64,000 nt of DNA, taken from assembly GCA_016716065.1 (NCBI GenBank), contig JADJXA010000013.1, forward strand, positions 1 to 64,000, in the 5' to 3' direction. Position numbers and translations under genes: made by a program. This document shows, piece by piece, positions 10,045 to 18,409 of this stretch (the stretch's first letter is position 1; each line of letters starts with the position of its first letter). This stretch comes from Candidatus Leptovillus gracilis (lineage in GTDB: Bacteria > Chloroflexota > Anaerolineae > Promineifilales > Promineifilaceae). Below the pieces are notes generated by a model, which saw nothing but the letters and a program-made list of their open reading frames with translations, made no database searches and had not been told where the DNA came from.

Positions 10045-11049
10045 CTAAGGAACCACCAGCCCCATCATCCGTTTCATCTCGTCCACTTTTGGCTGCGAGA
10101 CGGCCCGCGCCTGCGCGGCGCCAACCGCCATCAGCCGGTCCAATTCGGCCGGGTCTTGCATCAGTTGGTTATGGCGCTCGCGGATGGGAGCCAACATCTC
10201 AATGGTGACTTCAGCCACGCGCGTTTTCAGGTCGCCATAACCCCGGGCATCGGCAAAATCGGCGAGTACGGCCGTTTCCTCCTTGCCCGTCACCGCTTTA
10301 TAGATGCCCAACAAATTGTTCACCCCTGCCTTCTCCGGGTCATTGGAAAAGACGATCTCGTTGCCCGAATCCGTCACCGCCCGCTTAAACGAACGCATGA
10401 TCTCCTTCGGGTCGTCCAACAGGCGCACGGCGTGCCCCCGTTTATCGGCCAGACTTTTGGACATTTTGGCCGTGGGATCATCCAGGCCCATCACCCGCGC
10501 GCCAACCGCCGGGATAATCGGCTGCGGAATCACAAAAAACTCGCTCTCATACAGCGCGTTAAAACGCTGGGCGATGTCGCGCGCCAGCTCCACGTGCTGC
10601 TTCTGGTCTTCGCCCACCGGCACTTCATGGGCATCATAGAAGATGATGTCACCGGCCATCAGCACCGGATAATCCAGCAGCCCTGTCAACACGCTCTCCT
10701 GTTTGGCCGACTTGTCTTTGAACTGCGTCATGCGCTGTAACCAGCCCAGCGGCGTGACGCAGTTCAACAGCCAGCAGCCCTCGGCGTGGGCCGTCACGTG
10801 GCTTTGAATGAAAATGGTACTCTGATCAGGGTCCAGACCACAGGCCAACAGCATGGCGGCCATAGACCGCGTTTCGTAGCGCAGTTCACCCGGCTTCTGC
10901 GGCACTGTCAGACTGTGCAAATCCACAATGCAAAAGAAGTTTTCCTTCTCTGCCTGCCGCGCCACCCAGTTGCGGATGGCCCCTAAATAATTGCCCAAAT
11001 GGGTGTTGCCCGTTGGTTGAATGCCACTAAATACTCGTTTTTTACTCAT
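10045..11049 (-). CDS. trpS: Tryptophanyl-tRNA synthetase
   Basis: 334 residues from ATG 11049, with AGGAAA eight bases upstream. Class I aminoacyl-tRNA synthetase: SGIQPTGNTHLGNYLGAI holds the HIGH-type signature, AKMSKSLADK is the KMSKS loop, and length matches bacterial TrpRS. It charges tRNA-Trp, the same tRNA read by the T-box leader upstream of the run, which gives a direct feedback link. A longer frame to 11139 has no ribosome site. Confidence 0.96.
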   Translation of the reverse strand: MSKKRVFSGIQPTGNTHLGNYLGAIRNWVARQAEKENFFCIVDLHSLTVPQKPGELRYETRSMAAMLLACGLDPDQSTIFIQSHVTAHAEGCWLLNCVTPLGWLQRMTQFKDKSAKQESVLTGLLDYPVLMAGDIIFYDAHEVPVGEDQKQHVELARDIAQRFNALYESEFFVIPQPIIPAVGARVMGLDDPTAKMSKSLADKRGHAVRLLDDPKEIMRSFKRAVTDSGNEIVFSNDPEKAGVNNLLGIYKAVTGKEETAVLADFADARGYGDLKTRVAEVTIEMLAPIRERHNQLMQDPAELDRLMAVGAAQARAVSQPKVDEMKRMMGLVVP

Positions 11050-11132
11050 GTCGTCGTTTCCTAACCTGGTCAAGCCAGAACTTAAAAGGGTTATCAAAGA
11101 TGACGCAGATTTCACAGATTGAAGCTGGTTGG

Positions 11133-11154
11133 CTGACAAATTTTATTTTCAAAG
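11133..11154. repeat. Dispersed 22-bp repeat copy in the trpE-trpS gap
   Basis: CTGRCAAATYTTATTTTCAAAG, 20 of 22 bases shared with 22,553-22,574 before ubiA. The neighbouring bases (CGCAGAA) are also similar. It lies in the 127-bp gap between trpE and trpS. Confidence 0.5.
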
Positions 11155-11176
11155 GCCGCAGAAACCGGTGACGATT

Positions 11177-12727
11177 TTATAGAATTCCTTGCTCTGCTTT
11201 GTCCACGGCCACAAAAAGCGCCTTTGCTTTATTGACACACTCTCGATACTCACTGGCCGGATCACTGTCGGCGACGATGCCAGCGCCGGCCTGCACGTGA
11301 ACTGTGTCACCCTGCACCAGCATCGTGCGGATGGCAATACAGGTGTCCATGCTGCCATCATAACTGAAATAACCCACCGCGCCAGCGTACAAACCGCGCC
11401 GCTCACCCTCTAATTCTTCGATGATTGTCATCGCTTTGACCTTAGGCGCGCCGCTGACCGTGCCGGCCGGGAACGTGGCGCGCATCAGGTCAAAGGCGTC
11501 CATACCCGGCTTGATCTGTCCCTCGACGTGGCTGACCATGTGCATGACGTGGCTGTAACGCTCCACCACCATCAAATCACGCACCCGCACTGTGCCATAT
11601 TCGCTGACGCGGCCGATGTCGTTGCGCCCCAAATCCACCAGCATGACGTGTTCGGCCCGCTCTTTGGGGTCGGCCAGCAGGTCGTCGGCCAGGGCGTTGT
11701 CGGCCTGGGGGGTTGCGCCGCGCCAACGGGTTCCGGCGATGGGGCGCACACTGGCGACGCCATCTTCCAGCCGCACGTGCATCTCCGGCGATGCGCCGAC
11801 CACCTGTATGTCGAATTCGGGAAAGTTGAAAAAGAACATGTAGGGCGATGGGTTGAGCATCCGCAGCGCCCGGTAGATGGCGAAGGAGTCGGCGCTGGTA
11901 TGACGGCTGAAGCGCTGGCTCAACACCACCTGGAAGATGTCGCCGGCGGCGATGTGTTCCTGGGCCTCAGCGACGATTTCTTCGTAGCGGGTCTGGCTCA
12001 TGTTGGCTTCAATACGGCCGTTCCGCCCATTCCTCACCCCGTATCTTCGCTGTGGGATAGCCGGTAACGGCCGTAACAACTTCTCGCTCACCCGCGCAAT
12101 GCGCTGTATGGCATCCACATAAGCCGCCTCCACGTCCGCGGCGACGTGGGCGTTGGCCAGAATAATCAGCCGGTGGCGGGCATGGTCGAAGACCACCAGA
12201 GTATCGGTCAGGAGGAAAATGGCGTCAGGGATGGGCAGGATGGGCACGGCCGTTTCCGGCAGCCGCTCGAAGTAACGCACCACATCATAGCCCAAATAAC
12301 CAACCGCCCCGCCCTGAAAACGGGGCAGACCGGGCAAATCGGCCGGAGAGAATTGGCCCAACTCCGCCTTCAGCACGTCCAGGATGTCTTCGCCATCGGC
12401 CAACTCGTGTGCCGTATTCCGTATTCCGTGTTCTGTGCGCGGTTCACCGTGTATGGGATACGAATAACGGCTGACGGAACGGCCGTGCAGCGCCACCATC
12501 CCACGCGGATTCACCCCCACGAAGGAGTAACGCCCCACCTGCTCACCGCCCTCCACCGATTCCAGCAGAAACGACGGCCCTAGTTCGTCCAGCAGCTTGA
12601 TATACACCGACACCGGCGTCTCCAAATCGGCCGCAAACTCCCGGTACACCGGAATCAAATTCGCCGCACCCGCCGCCAATTGGCGAAACTCAGCCAAAGT
12701 TGGCTGATACACATTTTGCACAACCAT
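11177..12727 (-). CDS. trpE: Anthranilate synthase component I with a repeat-derived insertion
   Basis: 516 residues from ATG 12727 (GGAGG six bases upstream). Converts chorismate and ammonia to anthranilate. Feedback-site motif LLES near residue 54; catalytic half with PSPYMFFFNF, GASPEM, PIAGTRWRG, DLGRNDIGRV, and GTVSGAPKVKAM. The family pattern is interrupted near residues 81-106 by SRYSYPIHGEPRTEHGIRNT, encoded by a CCGTATTCCG-type repeat array that elsewhere is intergenic. The insertion falls between LHGRSV and LADGED, probably a surface loop, so the enzyme may tolerate it. Confidence 0.95.
   Translation of the reverse strand: MVVQNVYQPTLAEFRQLAAGAANLIPVYREFAADLETPVSVYIKLLDELGPSFLLESVEGGEQVGRYSFVGVNPRGMVALHGRSVSRYSYPIHGEPRTEHGIRNTAHELADGEDILDVLKAELGQFSPADLPGLPRFQGGAVGYLGYDVVRYFERLPETAVPILPIPDAIFLLTDTLVVFDHARHRLIILANAHVAADVEAAYVDAIQRIARVSEKLLRPLPAIPQRRYGVRNGRNGRIEANMSQTRYEEIVAEAQEHIAAGDIFQVVLSQRFSRHTSADSFAIYRALRMLNPSPYMFFFNFPEFDIQVVGASPEMHVRLEDGVASVRPIAGTRWRGATPQADNALADDLLADPKERAEHVMLVDLGRNDIGRVSEYGTVRVRDLMVVERYSHVMHMVSHVEGQIKPGMDAFDLMRATFPAGTVSGAPKVKAMTIIEELEGERRGLYAGAVGYFSYDGSMDTCIAIRTMLVQGDTVHVQAGAGIVADSDPASEYRECVNKAKALFVAVDKAEQGIL
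12411..12485. repeat. CCGTATTCCG-type array inside trpE
   Basis: Short ~10-bp units (CCGTATTCCG, CCGTGTTCTG, GGTTCACCG) of the kind found between genes at 16,227, 50,700 and 59,072, here kept in frame within trpE and ending beside an ACGGCCGT copy. Confidence 0.65.
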
Positions 12728-12747
12728 AATTCCTCCATTGAGAATAG

Positions 12748-12801
12748 CGAGAGCTAGAGCTAGAGCGAGAGGAAGAACTCTAGCTCTAGCTCTAGCTCTC
12801 G
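12748..12801. repeat. Strong hairpin of GAGCTA repeats between trpB2 and trpE
   Basis: Perfect 19-bp inverted repeat CGAGAGCTAGAGCTAGAGC with its complement, 16-base loop. Arms are built from the hexamer GAGCTA. It lies between the trpB2 stop and the trpE ribosome site and has no T-run. Likely modulates relative mRNA levels of the two genes. Confidence 0.7.
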
Positions 12802-12811
12802 CTCTCGGCTT

Positions 12812-14176
12812 TCACCTTATCTCCGGCAAATGGGTCATCGCTTCTTCAATTGCCGCCTGCGGATAATCGTAATCTTGCAGTTGGCCTTTCATGTAGGCGT
12901 CATAAGAAGCCATATCAAAATGACCGTGCCCACAGAGGTTGAACACAATCACCTTTTTCTCGCCGCTCTCTTTGCATTTCAGCGCTTCTTCGATGGCGAT
13001 GGCGATGGCGTGGGTGGGTTCCGGCGCGGGGATTATGCCTTCAGCGCGGGCGAAGGTCAGCGCGGCTTTGAAGGTGTCTAGCTGCTTCACCGAGCGGGCT
13101 TCCACATCGCCATTGTCTACCAGGGCGCTCACCTGGGGCGACATGCCATGATAGCGCAGACCGCCGGCGTGAATGTCCGGCGGCATGAAGGTGTGGCCCA
13201 AGGTGTGCATTTTGACGATGGGAGCCATCTGCGCCGTGTCGCCATAATCAAACGTATACCTGCCTTTGGTCAGGCTGGGCGATGCCGACGGTTCGGCGGC
13301 AATGACCCGCGTCGTTTTGCCGTTGGTGAAGTTCTGCTGCAAGAAGGGGAAGGCAAAACCACCAAAATTAGAGCCGCCGCCGGTGCAAGCGATGACCATA
13401 TCCGGGTATTCGCCGGCCATTTCCAACTGCATCAGCACTTCCTGCCCAATCACCGTCTGGTGCAGCAGCACGTGATTGAGAACCGATCCCAGGCTGTATT
13501 TTTTCTGCCCGCCCGATTTAGCCGCTACTTCTACCGCTTCGGAGATGGCAATGCCCAGCGAACCGGGATTATTGGGGTCCTCGGCCAGGACGGAACGGCC
13601 GTAATCCGTGCGGTCGGTTGGGCTGGCATATACTTCCGCGCCATACCCCTCAATGACCATGCGGCGGTAAGGCTTCATGTTATACGACGTTTTGACCATG
13701 TACACTTCCAGGTCCATGCCAAAAAAGTTGCAGGCCATCGCCAACGCCGACCCCCACTGCCCGGCGCCGGTCTCGGTGGTCAGGGCCTTGACGCCTTCTT
13801 CTTTGTTGTAAAAAGCCTGGGGAACGGCCGTATTCGGCTTATGTGATCCCACCGGGCTGACGCCTTCATATTTGTAATAAATGTGCGCCGGGGTATCCAG
13901 CGCCTTCTCTAACCGATGGGCGCGGAAAAACGGGGTCGGCCGCCACAGCTTGTAAATCTCGCGCACCGGCTCCGGAATTTCAATATACCGTTCCGTGCTG
14001 ATCTCCTGCATGATCAGCCCCATAGGGAACAACACGCTGAGAAAATCAGGCGTCACCGGTTCTTTCGTCTGCGGGTGCAGCACCGGCGCCGGCGGCACGG
14101 GCATGTCGGCATTGATGTTGTACCACGCCTGCGGCAGCTTGCTTTCGTCTAACAAAAATTTCGTCTGGTCGCTCAT
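12812..14176 (-). CDS. trpB: Tryptophan synthase beta chain, TrpB2 type
   Basis: 454 residues from ATG 14176, preceded by AGGAGC. PLP enzyme joining indole and serine. PLP lysine in GVSPVGSHKPNTAVPQA; phosphate-binding GGGSNFGG; C-terminal NLCGHGHFD. The length and the N-terminal extension (LLDESKLPQAWYNINADMP) match TrpB2 proteins rather than the ~400-residue TrpB1. TrpB2 enzymes are known to lack strong alpha-subunit contact; fitting this, no trpA lies beside it. First gene after the T-box leader. Confidence 0.93.
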   Translation of the reverse strand: MSDQTKFLLDESKLPQAWYNINADMPVPPAPVLHPQTKEPVTPDFLSVLFPMGLIMQEISTERYIEIPEPVREIYKLWRPTPFFRAHRLEKALDTPAHIYYKYEGVSPVGSHKPNTAVPQAFYNKEEGVKALTTETGAGQWGSALAMACNFFGMDLEVYMVKTSYNMKPYRRMVIEGYGAEVYASPTDRTDYGRSVLAEDPNNPGSLGIAISEAVEVAAKSGGQKKYSLGSVLNHVLLHQTVIGQEVLMQLEMAGEYPDMVIACTGGGSNFGGFAFPFLQQNFTNGKTTRVIAAEPSASPSLTKGRYTFDYGDTAQMAPIVKMHTLGHTFMPPDIHAGGLRYHGMSPQVSALVDNGDVEARSVKQLDTFKAALTFARAEGIIPAPEPTHAIAIAIEEALKCKESGEKKVIVFNLCGHGHFDMASYDAYMKGQLQDYDYPQAAIEEAMTHLPEIR

Positions 14177-14199
14177 CTTTCTGCTCCTTTCGTTGATAG

Positions 14200-14574
14200 A
14201 AAATAAAAACGCTCTCGCCCAAGCAGATAATTTGCTCGGGACGAGAGCGCAAAATCTCCCGCGGTGCCACCCGGATTAAGCGGCCAATCTAACAAAAAAC
14301 GCGCCGGTGAAAGCGCGTCGGGTGGTTAGAAAAGCCAGCTTCACTTGACATAGTCTACCAGTTTGCCGCTGAATGGGACGAACAAACCAGCTAACTACTT
14401 TGCCCAAATAACGGTGGCATTTCCGGTTCAGGCTAATAGCGCTGGCGTTCGCCTGAACAACTCCCCGGTCCATTCACCTGCTGCGCCGACGTTGGCCTTG
14501 CAGCTCCAGGGCCAACTCTCTAGGACTCGCTTTGCCGGTTACTACTCCGGATCATCGTTTTTTCCTGTTCAGTT
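14200..14574 (-). promoter_or_regulatory. T-box riboswitch leader, tryptophan-specific
   Basis: On the minus strand the leader shows an AGTA-type element (14,538 region) opposite a bulge with GAATGGA, which places TGG (Trp) in the specifier loop between two CCGG stems. GGTGAATG and AGAGTTGG match distal stem I features. The T-box GGGTGGCACCGCGGG is at 14,258-14,272; its TGGC bulge can pair with a GCCA tRNA end, which fits the G discriminator of bacterial tRNA-Trp. Terminator hairpin follows. Expected action: uncharged tRNA-Trp allows read-through into trpB2 and the trp run. Confidence 0.95.
14203..14250 (-). terminator. T-box leader terminator hairpin
   Basis: GCGCTCTCG...CGAGAGCG stem followed by TTTTTATTTT on the minus strand, 27 bp before the trpB2 start codon. 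It is mutually exclusive with the T-box antiterminator. Confidence 0.9.
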
Positions 14575-14580
14575 GGGCAG

Positions 14581-14609
14581 ATGTTAGCATGGAGGCAGGC
14601 GCGTGTCAA
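14581..14609 (-). promoter_or_regulatory. Sigma-70-type promoter of the trp leader
   Basis: -35 TTGACA (14,604-14,609), 17-bp spacer, -10 TAACAT (14,581-14,586) on the minus strand. Start of transcription expected near 14,574, just before T-box stem I. Confidence 0.85.
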
Positions 14610-14613
14610 GCCG

Positions 14614-14645
14614 CTTTGTCACTTTGTGCCTTTGTCCCTTTGTGT
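14614..14645. repeat. Four 8-bp CTTTGTSN units
   Basis: CTTTGTCA, CTTTGTGC, CTTTGTCC, CTTTGTGT in tandem in the divergent gap between the trp promoter and the metallopeptidase gene. Confidence 0.6.
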
Positions 14646-14672
14646 TAAATTCCCGCCTAAGGAAGTGAAATC

Positions 14673-16226
14673 ATGCCCAAAATCCTGTCGTTTTGCCTGC
14701 TTCTGCTGTTCCTTTTGCTCTCCGCCCTGGCCTGCAATCGCCGCGCTGACGCTGTGCCACCGGCCATGCCCACAATGGTCAGTACGGCCGTTTCTCCCAC
14801 CGCTACGGCCGTTCCCCCACCAACCAGCCCATCCCCAAACCAGGCCGACTTGTTCCGCGCCGGTCTCGTCAGCGCCGCCCTCGATGGGCTGGACAGGCTA
14901 GACAGCGCGCCATTTTACCACCTGACCTTGACCATTGACCCTGTTGGCAGTACCGTTGTCGGTCAGCAGCTAATTCGCTACACGAATATCGAAGATGTTT
15001 CACTCGACGACATCTACCTCCATTTATTCCCCAATCTGCTGGGGGGGCGCATTGAAGTGAGCAACTTTCGGCTAGACGGCCGTTCTGTTAATTTGCTATA
15101 CGAAGAAATCAACGACAGCGTGCTGCGCGTCCCGCTGCCAGCCCTGCTCGCGCCAGGCGACACAGTGGAGATGACGCTGGACTTCATAACGGCCGTGCCG
15201 CCCGAAACCGGCCGGAATTATGGCGTTTTTGCCAACGTGGATGGGGTGATGGCTTTGGCCCACTTTTACCCCATGCTCGCGGTGTATGATCACAGCGGCT
15301 GGAACATCGCCACGCCGGCCGTTTTTGGCGACGCAACTTACAGCGACGCCGCCTTCTACATTGTTGAGTTAACTGCCCCGGCTGATCAGGTGGTGGTGGG
15401 CAGCGGTGTATTAACGACCCAGTCGGCCAGCAGCGAGACGCAAACACAAACGCTGGCGGCCGGGCCGGCGCGCGATTTTTACCTGGTCCTTAGCTCTGAC
15501 TACGCCGTAGAAACAGTGACAGTCGGCGAGACAACCATCAACAGCTATGCACCCTCAGCCTTTGCCGCCAGCGCCAGACAGGCGGCCGAACACGCGGCCG
15601 TCGCCCTGCGCATCTTCAACGCCCGCTATGGCGATTATCCATACACGGAGCTGGACATTGTGGCGACGCCTACGCTGGCTTTGGGGATCGAATATCCCGG
15701 CGTCATCGCCATCACGCAGCGCGAATATGACCCAGACAACCCAATTTCGGCGGCGCGGCCCAACAGCGCCTACCTGGAATCAACCGTCGTTCACGAGGTG
15801 GGGCATCAATGGTTCTATAACGTGGTGGGCAACGATCAGTTGGATGAACCCTGGCTGGATGAGGCCCTGGCGCAGTACGTGACTGGCGTCTACTATGGTG
15901 ATTATTATGGGGCCGAGGCAGCGCAAGATTACGCCGATTCCTGGCGCAGCCGATGGACGGCCGTTAGCAATGCCGAAATTCCCATTGGGCTGCCGGTGAG
16001 CGACTATGAAGGGGCGGCCTACAGCGCGATTGTATACGGCCGTGGCCCGCTCTTCATCCTGGCATTGGCCCAAGAAATGGGCGAGCCGGCGTTTGATAAC
16101 TTTATGCGCGATTATGTGGCTCAGTTTGCCTGGGAGATCGCCACCACCAAAACCTTTATGGCCCTGGCAGAGCGGCACTGCCAATGCGACCTGACAGATT
16201 TGTTTGCGACGTGGGTAAACCCCTAA
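14673..16226 (+). CDS. M1-family metallopeptidase lipoprotein
   Basis: 517 residues; GGAAGTG precedes the ATG. Signal peptide with lipobox LSALAC around residue 20, a short P/T linker, an N-terminal beta domain (~60-260) and a gluzincin catalytic domain with HEVGHQWF and the downstream Glu in LDEPWLDEALAQY, as in M1 aminopeptidases. C-terminal ERAP/ARM repeats of large M1 enzymes are absent, so it is a compact member. Predicted extracytoplasmic, lipid-anchored zinc peptidase. Divergent from the trp run. A 90-bp repeat starts directly after its TAA. Confidence 0.9.
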   Translation: MPKILSFCLLLLFLLLSALACNRRADAVPPAMPTMVSTAVSPTATAVPPPTSPSPNQADLFRAGLVSAALDGLDRLDSAPFYHLTLTIDPVGSTVVGQQLIRYTNIEDVSLDDIYLHLFPNLLGGRIEVSNFRLDGRSVNLLYEEINDSVLRVPLPALLAPGDTVEMTLDFITAVPPETGRNYGVFANVDGVMALAHFYPMLAVYDHSGWNIATPAVFGDATYSDAAFYIVELTAPADQVVVGSGVLTTQSASSETQTQTLAAGPARDFYLVLSSDYAVETVTVGETTINSYAPSAFAASARQAAEHAAVALRIFNARYGDYPYTELDIVATPTLALGIEYPGVIAITQREYDPDNPISAARPNSAYLESTVVHEVGHQWFYNVVGNDQLDEPWLDEALAQYVTGVYYGDYYGAEAAQDYADSWRSRWTAVSNAEIPIGLPVSDYEGAAYSAIVYGRGPLFILALAQEMGEPAFDNFMRDYVAQFAWEIATTKTFMALAERHCQCDLTDLFATWVNP

Positions 16227-16310
16227 CGGCCGTAAACCGAAGCCCGTAATCCGTTTTCCGCCGGCATTTACCAGAGGCAGCACCCACGGAATACGGATTA
16301 CGGATTACGC
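16227..16310 (+). repeat. 90-bp interspersed repeat, family A
   Basis: Begins right after the TAA of the M1 gene. Core parts CCGTTTTCCG, GGCATTT, CCAGAGGCAGC and ACGGATTACGG are shared with copies at 19,935 (reverse), 33,507 and 36,880. Ends are imperfect inverted repeats. Confidence 0.75.
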
Positions 16311-16745
16311 TCACTTATGTTCAACATTCAGCAGCCCCTCAAACCCATCCCCTACCCCTAACCCAGTACTTTTCAGCCAGGACTACAGGTTTTCACTTAT
16401 TAACAAACTTTGTAACCTGGCGATCTTATAGTTCTTCTATAACCAAATAGGGGTGGCGCTCAGCAGTCATGAAACAGTATTAGGGAACATCGCGGCCACA
16501 TCACAGCGAACATTGCAGCCCATTGCAGCCTCATCGAGACCACATCGCCGACTACACCGTTGCACCATCGTTCCTAACACAAAGCAGCATTGTTGTTATC
16601 ATCGTAGTTGCACTGAAGCTCTAGCTGTTTCATCACATTGTCGTATCACTGTCTACATCGCAGCCGTAACGCAGCCAACATCGCAGCCCCACAGATGCTC
16701 ATCTCAGCCACATCGAAGGCTGAAAGCGTCGCACCTCTCATCGAG
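16311..16745. other. Non-coding stretch with degenerate CATCGCAGCC units
   Basis: No convincing gene. From about 16,480 to 16,730 the motif (A)CATCGCAGCC recurs many times in degenerate form (CATCGCGGCC, CATCGAGACC, CATCGCCGAC, CATCGCAGCC twice, CATCGAAGGC), spaced 10-20 bp. TATAG-TTCTT-CTATA (about 16,427-16,441) is a small hairpin. The plus-strand frame through it (16,453-16,875) runs over aroQ and looks like low-complexity translation. With the terminator at its right end it could be a non-coding transcript. Confidence 0.4.
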
Positions 16746-16779
16746 AAAAGAGCCTGGACTGATGGTCCAGGCTCTTTTT
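16746..16779. terminator. Bidirectional terminator
   Basis: AGAGCCTGGAC and GTCCAGGCTCT around a four-base loop, with T-run on the plus strand (CTTTTT) and CTTTTCT on the minus strand. Serves aroQ on the minus strand and any plus-strand transcript from the CATCGCAGCC region. Confidence 0.85.
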
Positions 16780-16783
16780 CGTT

Positions 16784-17244
16784 CTAGCTTGCGGCTGGTG
16801 GTTTCCGGACCTCGGTCAGATGATCCAATAAAGCCGTTAATCCCAATTGGTAACTCCGCCAGCCAAAGCCGCTAATTTGCCCCACACACACGGCCGCAAT
16901 CACCGACGTATGCCGAAATTCTTCCCGCGCATGGATGTTGGACAGGTGTACTTCCACGGTGGGCAGGCCAACGGCGGCCACTGCGTCACGCAAGGCGTAG
17001 CTGTAATGGGTAAACGCGCCGGGGTTGATGAGGATACCATCGGCCCAATTGCGGGCGATGTGAATGGCGTCTAGCAAATCCCCTCATGGTTGGACTGTTG
17101 GAAGCGCAGTTCCACCGATTGACCAGCCACAAAGTTTGCCAGGGTGTCGTTGATGTCTTCCAGGGTGGTACGGCCGTATACCGCCGGTTCGCGCGTGCCC
17201 AAAAGATTCAAGTTTGGCCCATGCAGCACAAGAATTCGCTTCAT
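16784..17244 (-). pseudogene. aroQ: 3-dehydroquinate dehydratase type II, one frameshift
   Basis: Starts at ATG 17244 overlapping the aroB stop by four bases. N-terminal frame MKRILVLHGPNLNLLGTREP...LRFQQSNHEG is canonical type II dehydroquinase, then shifts at GAGGGGATTTG (about 17,082) and hits TAG. The remaining 97 codons (LLDAIHIARNWADGILINPG...) continue the fold in another frame to 16,784. One extra G in the run restores NHEGDLLDAIHIA. Everything else is intact, so a sequencing error is quite likely. Third step of the shikimate pathway. Confidence 0.88.
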
Positions 17245-18332
17245 CCCATTCCTCCCTCTGGCTGCGTTTGCAGGGCGCGGAGAGTGTCTAGCACGGCCGT
17301 TTCCGCCACATCTCCGGCCACAAATACGTCACCCACGTCTCGCAGCAACACAAAACGCAGTTTACCGGCTGCCTTTTTCTTGTCATGACCCATTGCCTGA
17401 TACAAGCGCTGCGGCGGCAAATTGGCGGGAATGCGCGTGGGCAGCCCAACATTTTGCAGTACGGCTTCAATCCTGGTTGGCAGCGCCGGGTCGCAAAAAC
17501 CGAGGCGCGCCGACAGGTGGGCGGCCGCCGCCAGACCCATCGCCACGCCTTCGCCATGCCGCACCGCGTAGCCGCTGACCTGCTCAATGGCATGGCCGAA
17601 GGTGTGGCCCAGATTGAGAACCGCCCGCCGTCCCTGCTCGAAGGGGTCTTGCTGCACCACGTCGCGTTTCACCTGGACCGCTTCGAGGACCAAGGATGCC
17701 AGGTTGGCGATGAGCGCCTGGTTGTCGGCGTGCAAGCGCCAATCGCCAATTGCCAGTCTGGCAAATAAACCAGGGCTGGCGATGAGGCCATGTTTGACCA
17801 CCTCGGCCATGCCGGCGGCAAACTCGGCCGGTGGTAGGGTGCGCAGGGTGGAAACATCGGCGAGGACGGCCGTTGGCTGCTTAAATGCGCCCACCAGGTT
17901 CTTGCCCTGAGGCAAATCTACGCCTGTTTTGCCGCCCACGCTGGCGTCTACCATGGACAGCAGGGTGGTGGGGCACTGCACAAAATCCACGCCGCGCAGG
18001 TAACTGGCGGCGGCAAAGCCGGCCATATCCCCCACCACGCCGCCGCCCAAAGCCACGATTGTGCCTGTGCGGTCCAGCCCGGCGGCCAGCAGTTCATCAT
18101 AAAGGCGCTGGACGGTGGACAGGGTTTTGTGGTGCTCACCGGCGGGCACAGTGATAACGGCCGTCGCCCCAACACAGCACGCGGCATACATCGGCCCTAC
18201 ATGGGCATCGGTGATCACAACAAACGAGCCGGTGATGCCGGCCAATTCACCCACCCGCGGCAGCAATTCTTCGCCGACAATGATGTCATATTGCCCGGTC
18301 GGATGGCTGACGGGCAAATGGGTTTTGTTCAT
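17241..18332 (-). CDS. aroB: 3-dehydroquinate synthase
   Basis: 363 residues. Second step of the shikimate pathway: cyclises DAHP to 3-dehydroquinate using NAD and a metal. Motifs ALGGGVVGDMAGFAAASYLRG, PTTLLSMVDASVGGKTGVD, GMAEVVKHGLI and the metal-binding LNLGHTFGHAIE and RHGEGVAMG. Lies between aroK and aroQ, coupled to aroQ by ATGA overlap. Between aroK and aroB is a heptamer array. Confidence 0.96.
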   Translation of the reverse strand: MNKTHLPVSHPTGQYDIIVGEELLPRVGELAGITGSFVVITDAHVGPMYAACCVGATAVITVPAGEHHKTLSTVQRLYDELLAAGLDRTGTIVALGGGVVGDMAGFAAASYLRGVDFVQCPTTLLSMVDASVGGKTGVDLPQGKNLVGAFKQPTAVLADVSTLRTLPPAEFAAGMAEVVKHGLIASPGLFARLAIGDWRLHADNQALIANLASLVLEAVQVKRDVVQQDPFEQGRRAVLNLGHTFGHAIEQVSGYAVRHGEGVAMGLAAAAHLSARLGFCDPALPTRIEAVLQNVGLPTRIPANLPPQRLYQAMGHDKKKAAGKLRFVLLRDVGDVFVAGDVAETAVLDTLRALQTQPEGGMG

Positions 18333-18353
18333 ACGTGGTCCTTTTCGATGGCA

Positions 18354-18409
18354 GTGTTCGGTGTTCGGTGTTCGGTGTTCAGTGTTCAGTGTTCAGTGTT
18401 CAGTGTTCA
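18354..18409. repeat. Eight tandem copies of the heptamer GTGTTCR
   Basis: Three GTGTTCG then five GTGTTCA, with no interruption, followed by further degenerate units to 18,430. The aroK stop codon (TGA on the minus strand, 18,407-18,409) is inside the last unit, and the last aroK codons are read from the degenerate units. A similar CAGTATTCAG array follows the gene ending at 49,111. Confidence 0.85.

Noticed and set aside
16453..16875. 140-codon plus-strand frame in the CATCGCAGCC region
   Set aside because: It reads degenerate repeat DNA, runs over the terminator and into aroQ on the other strand, and has no ribosome site.
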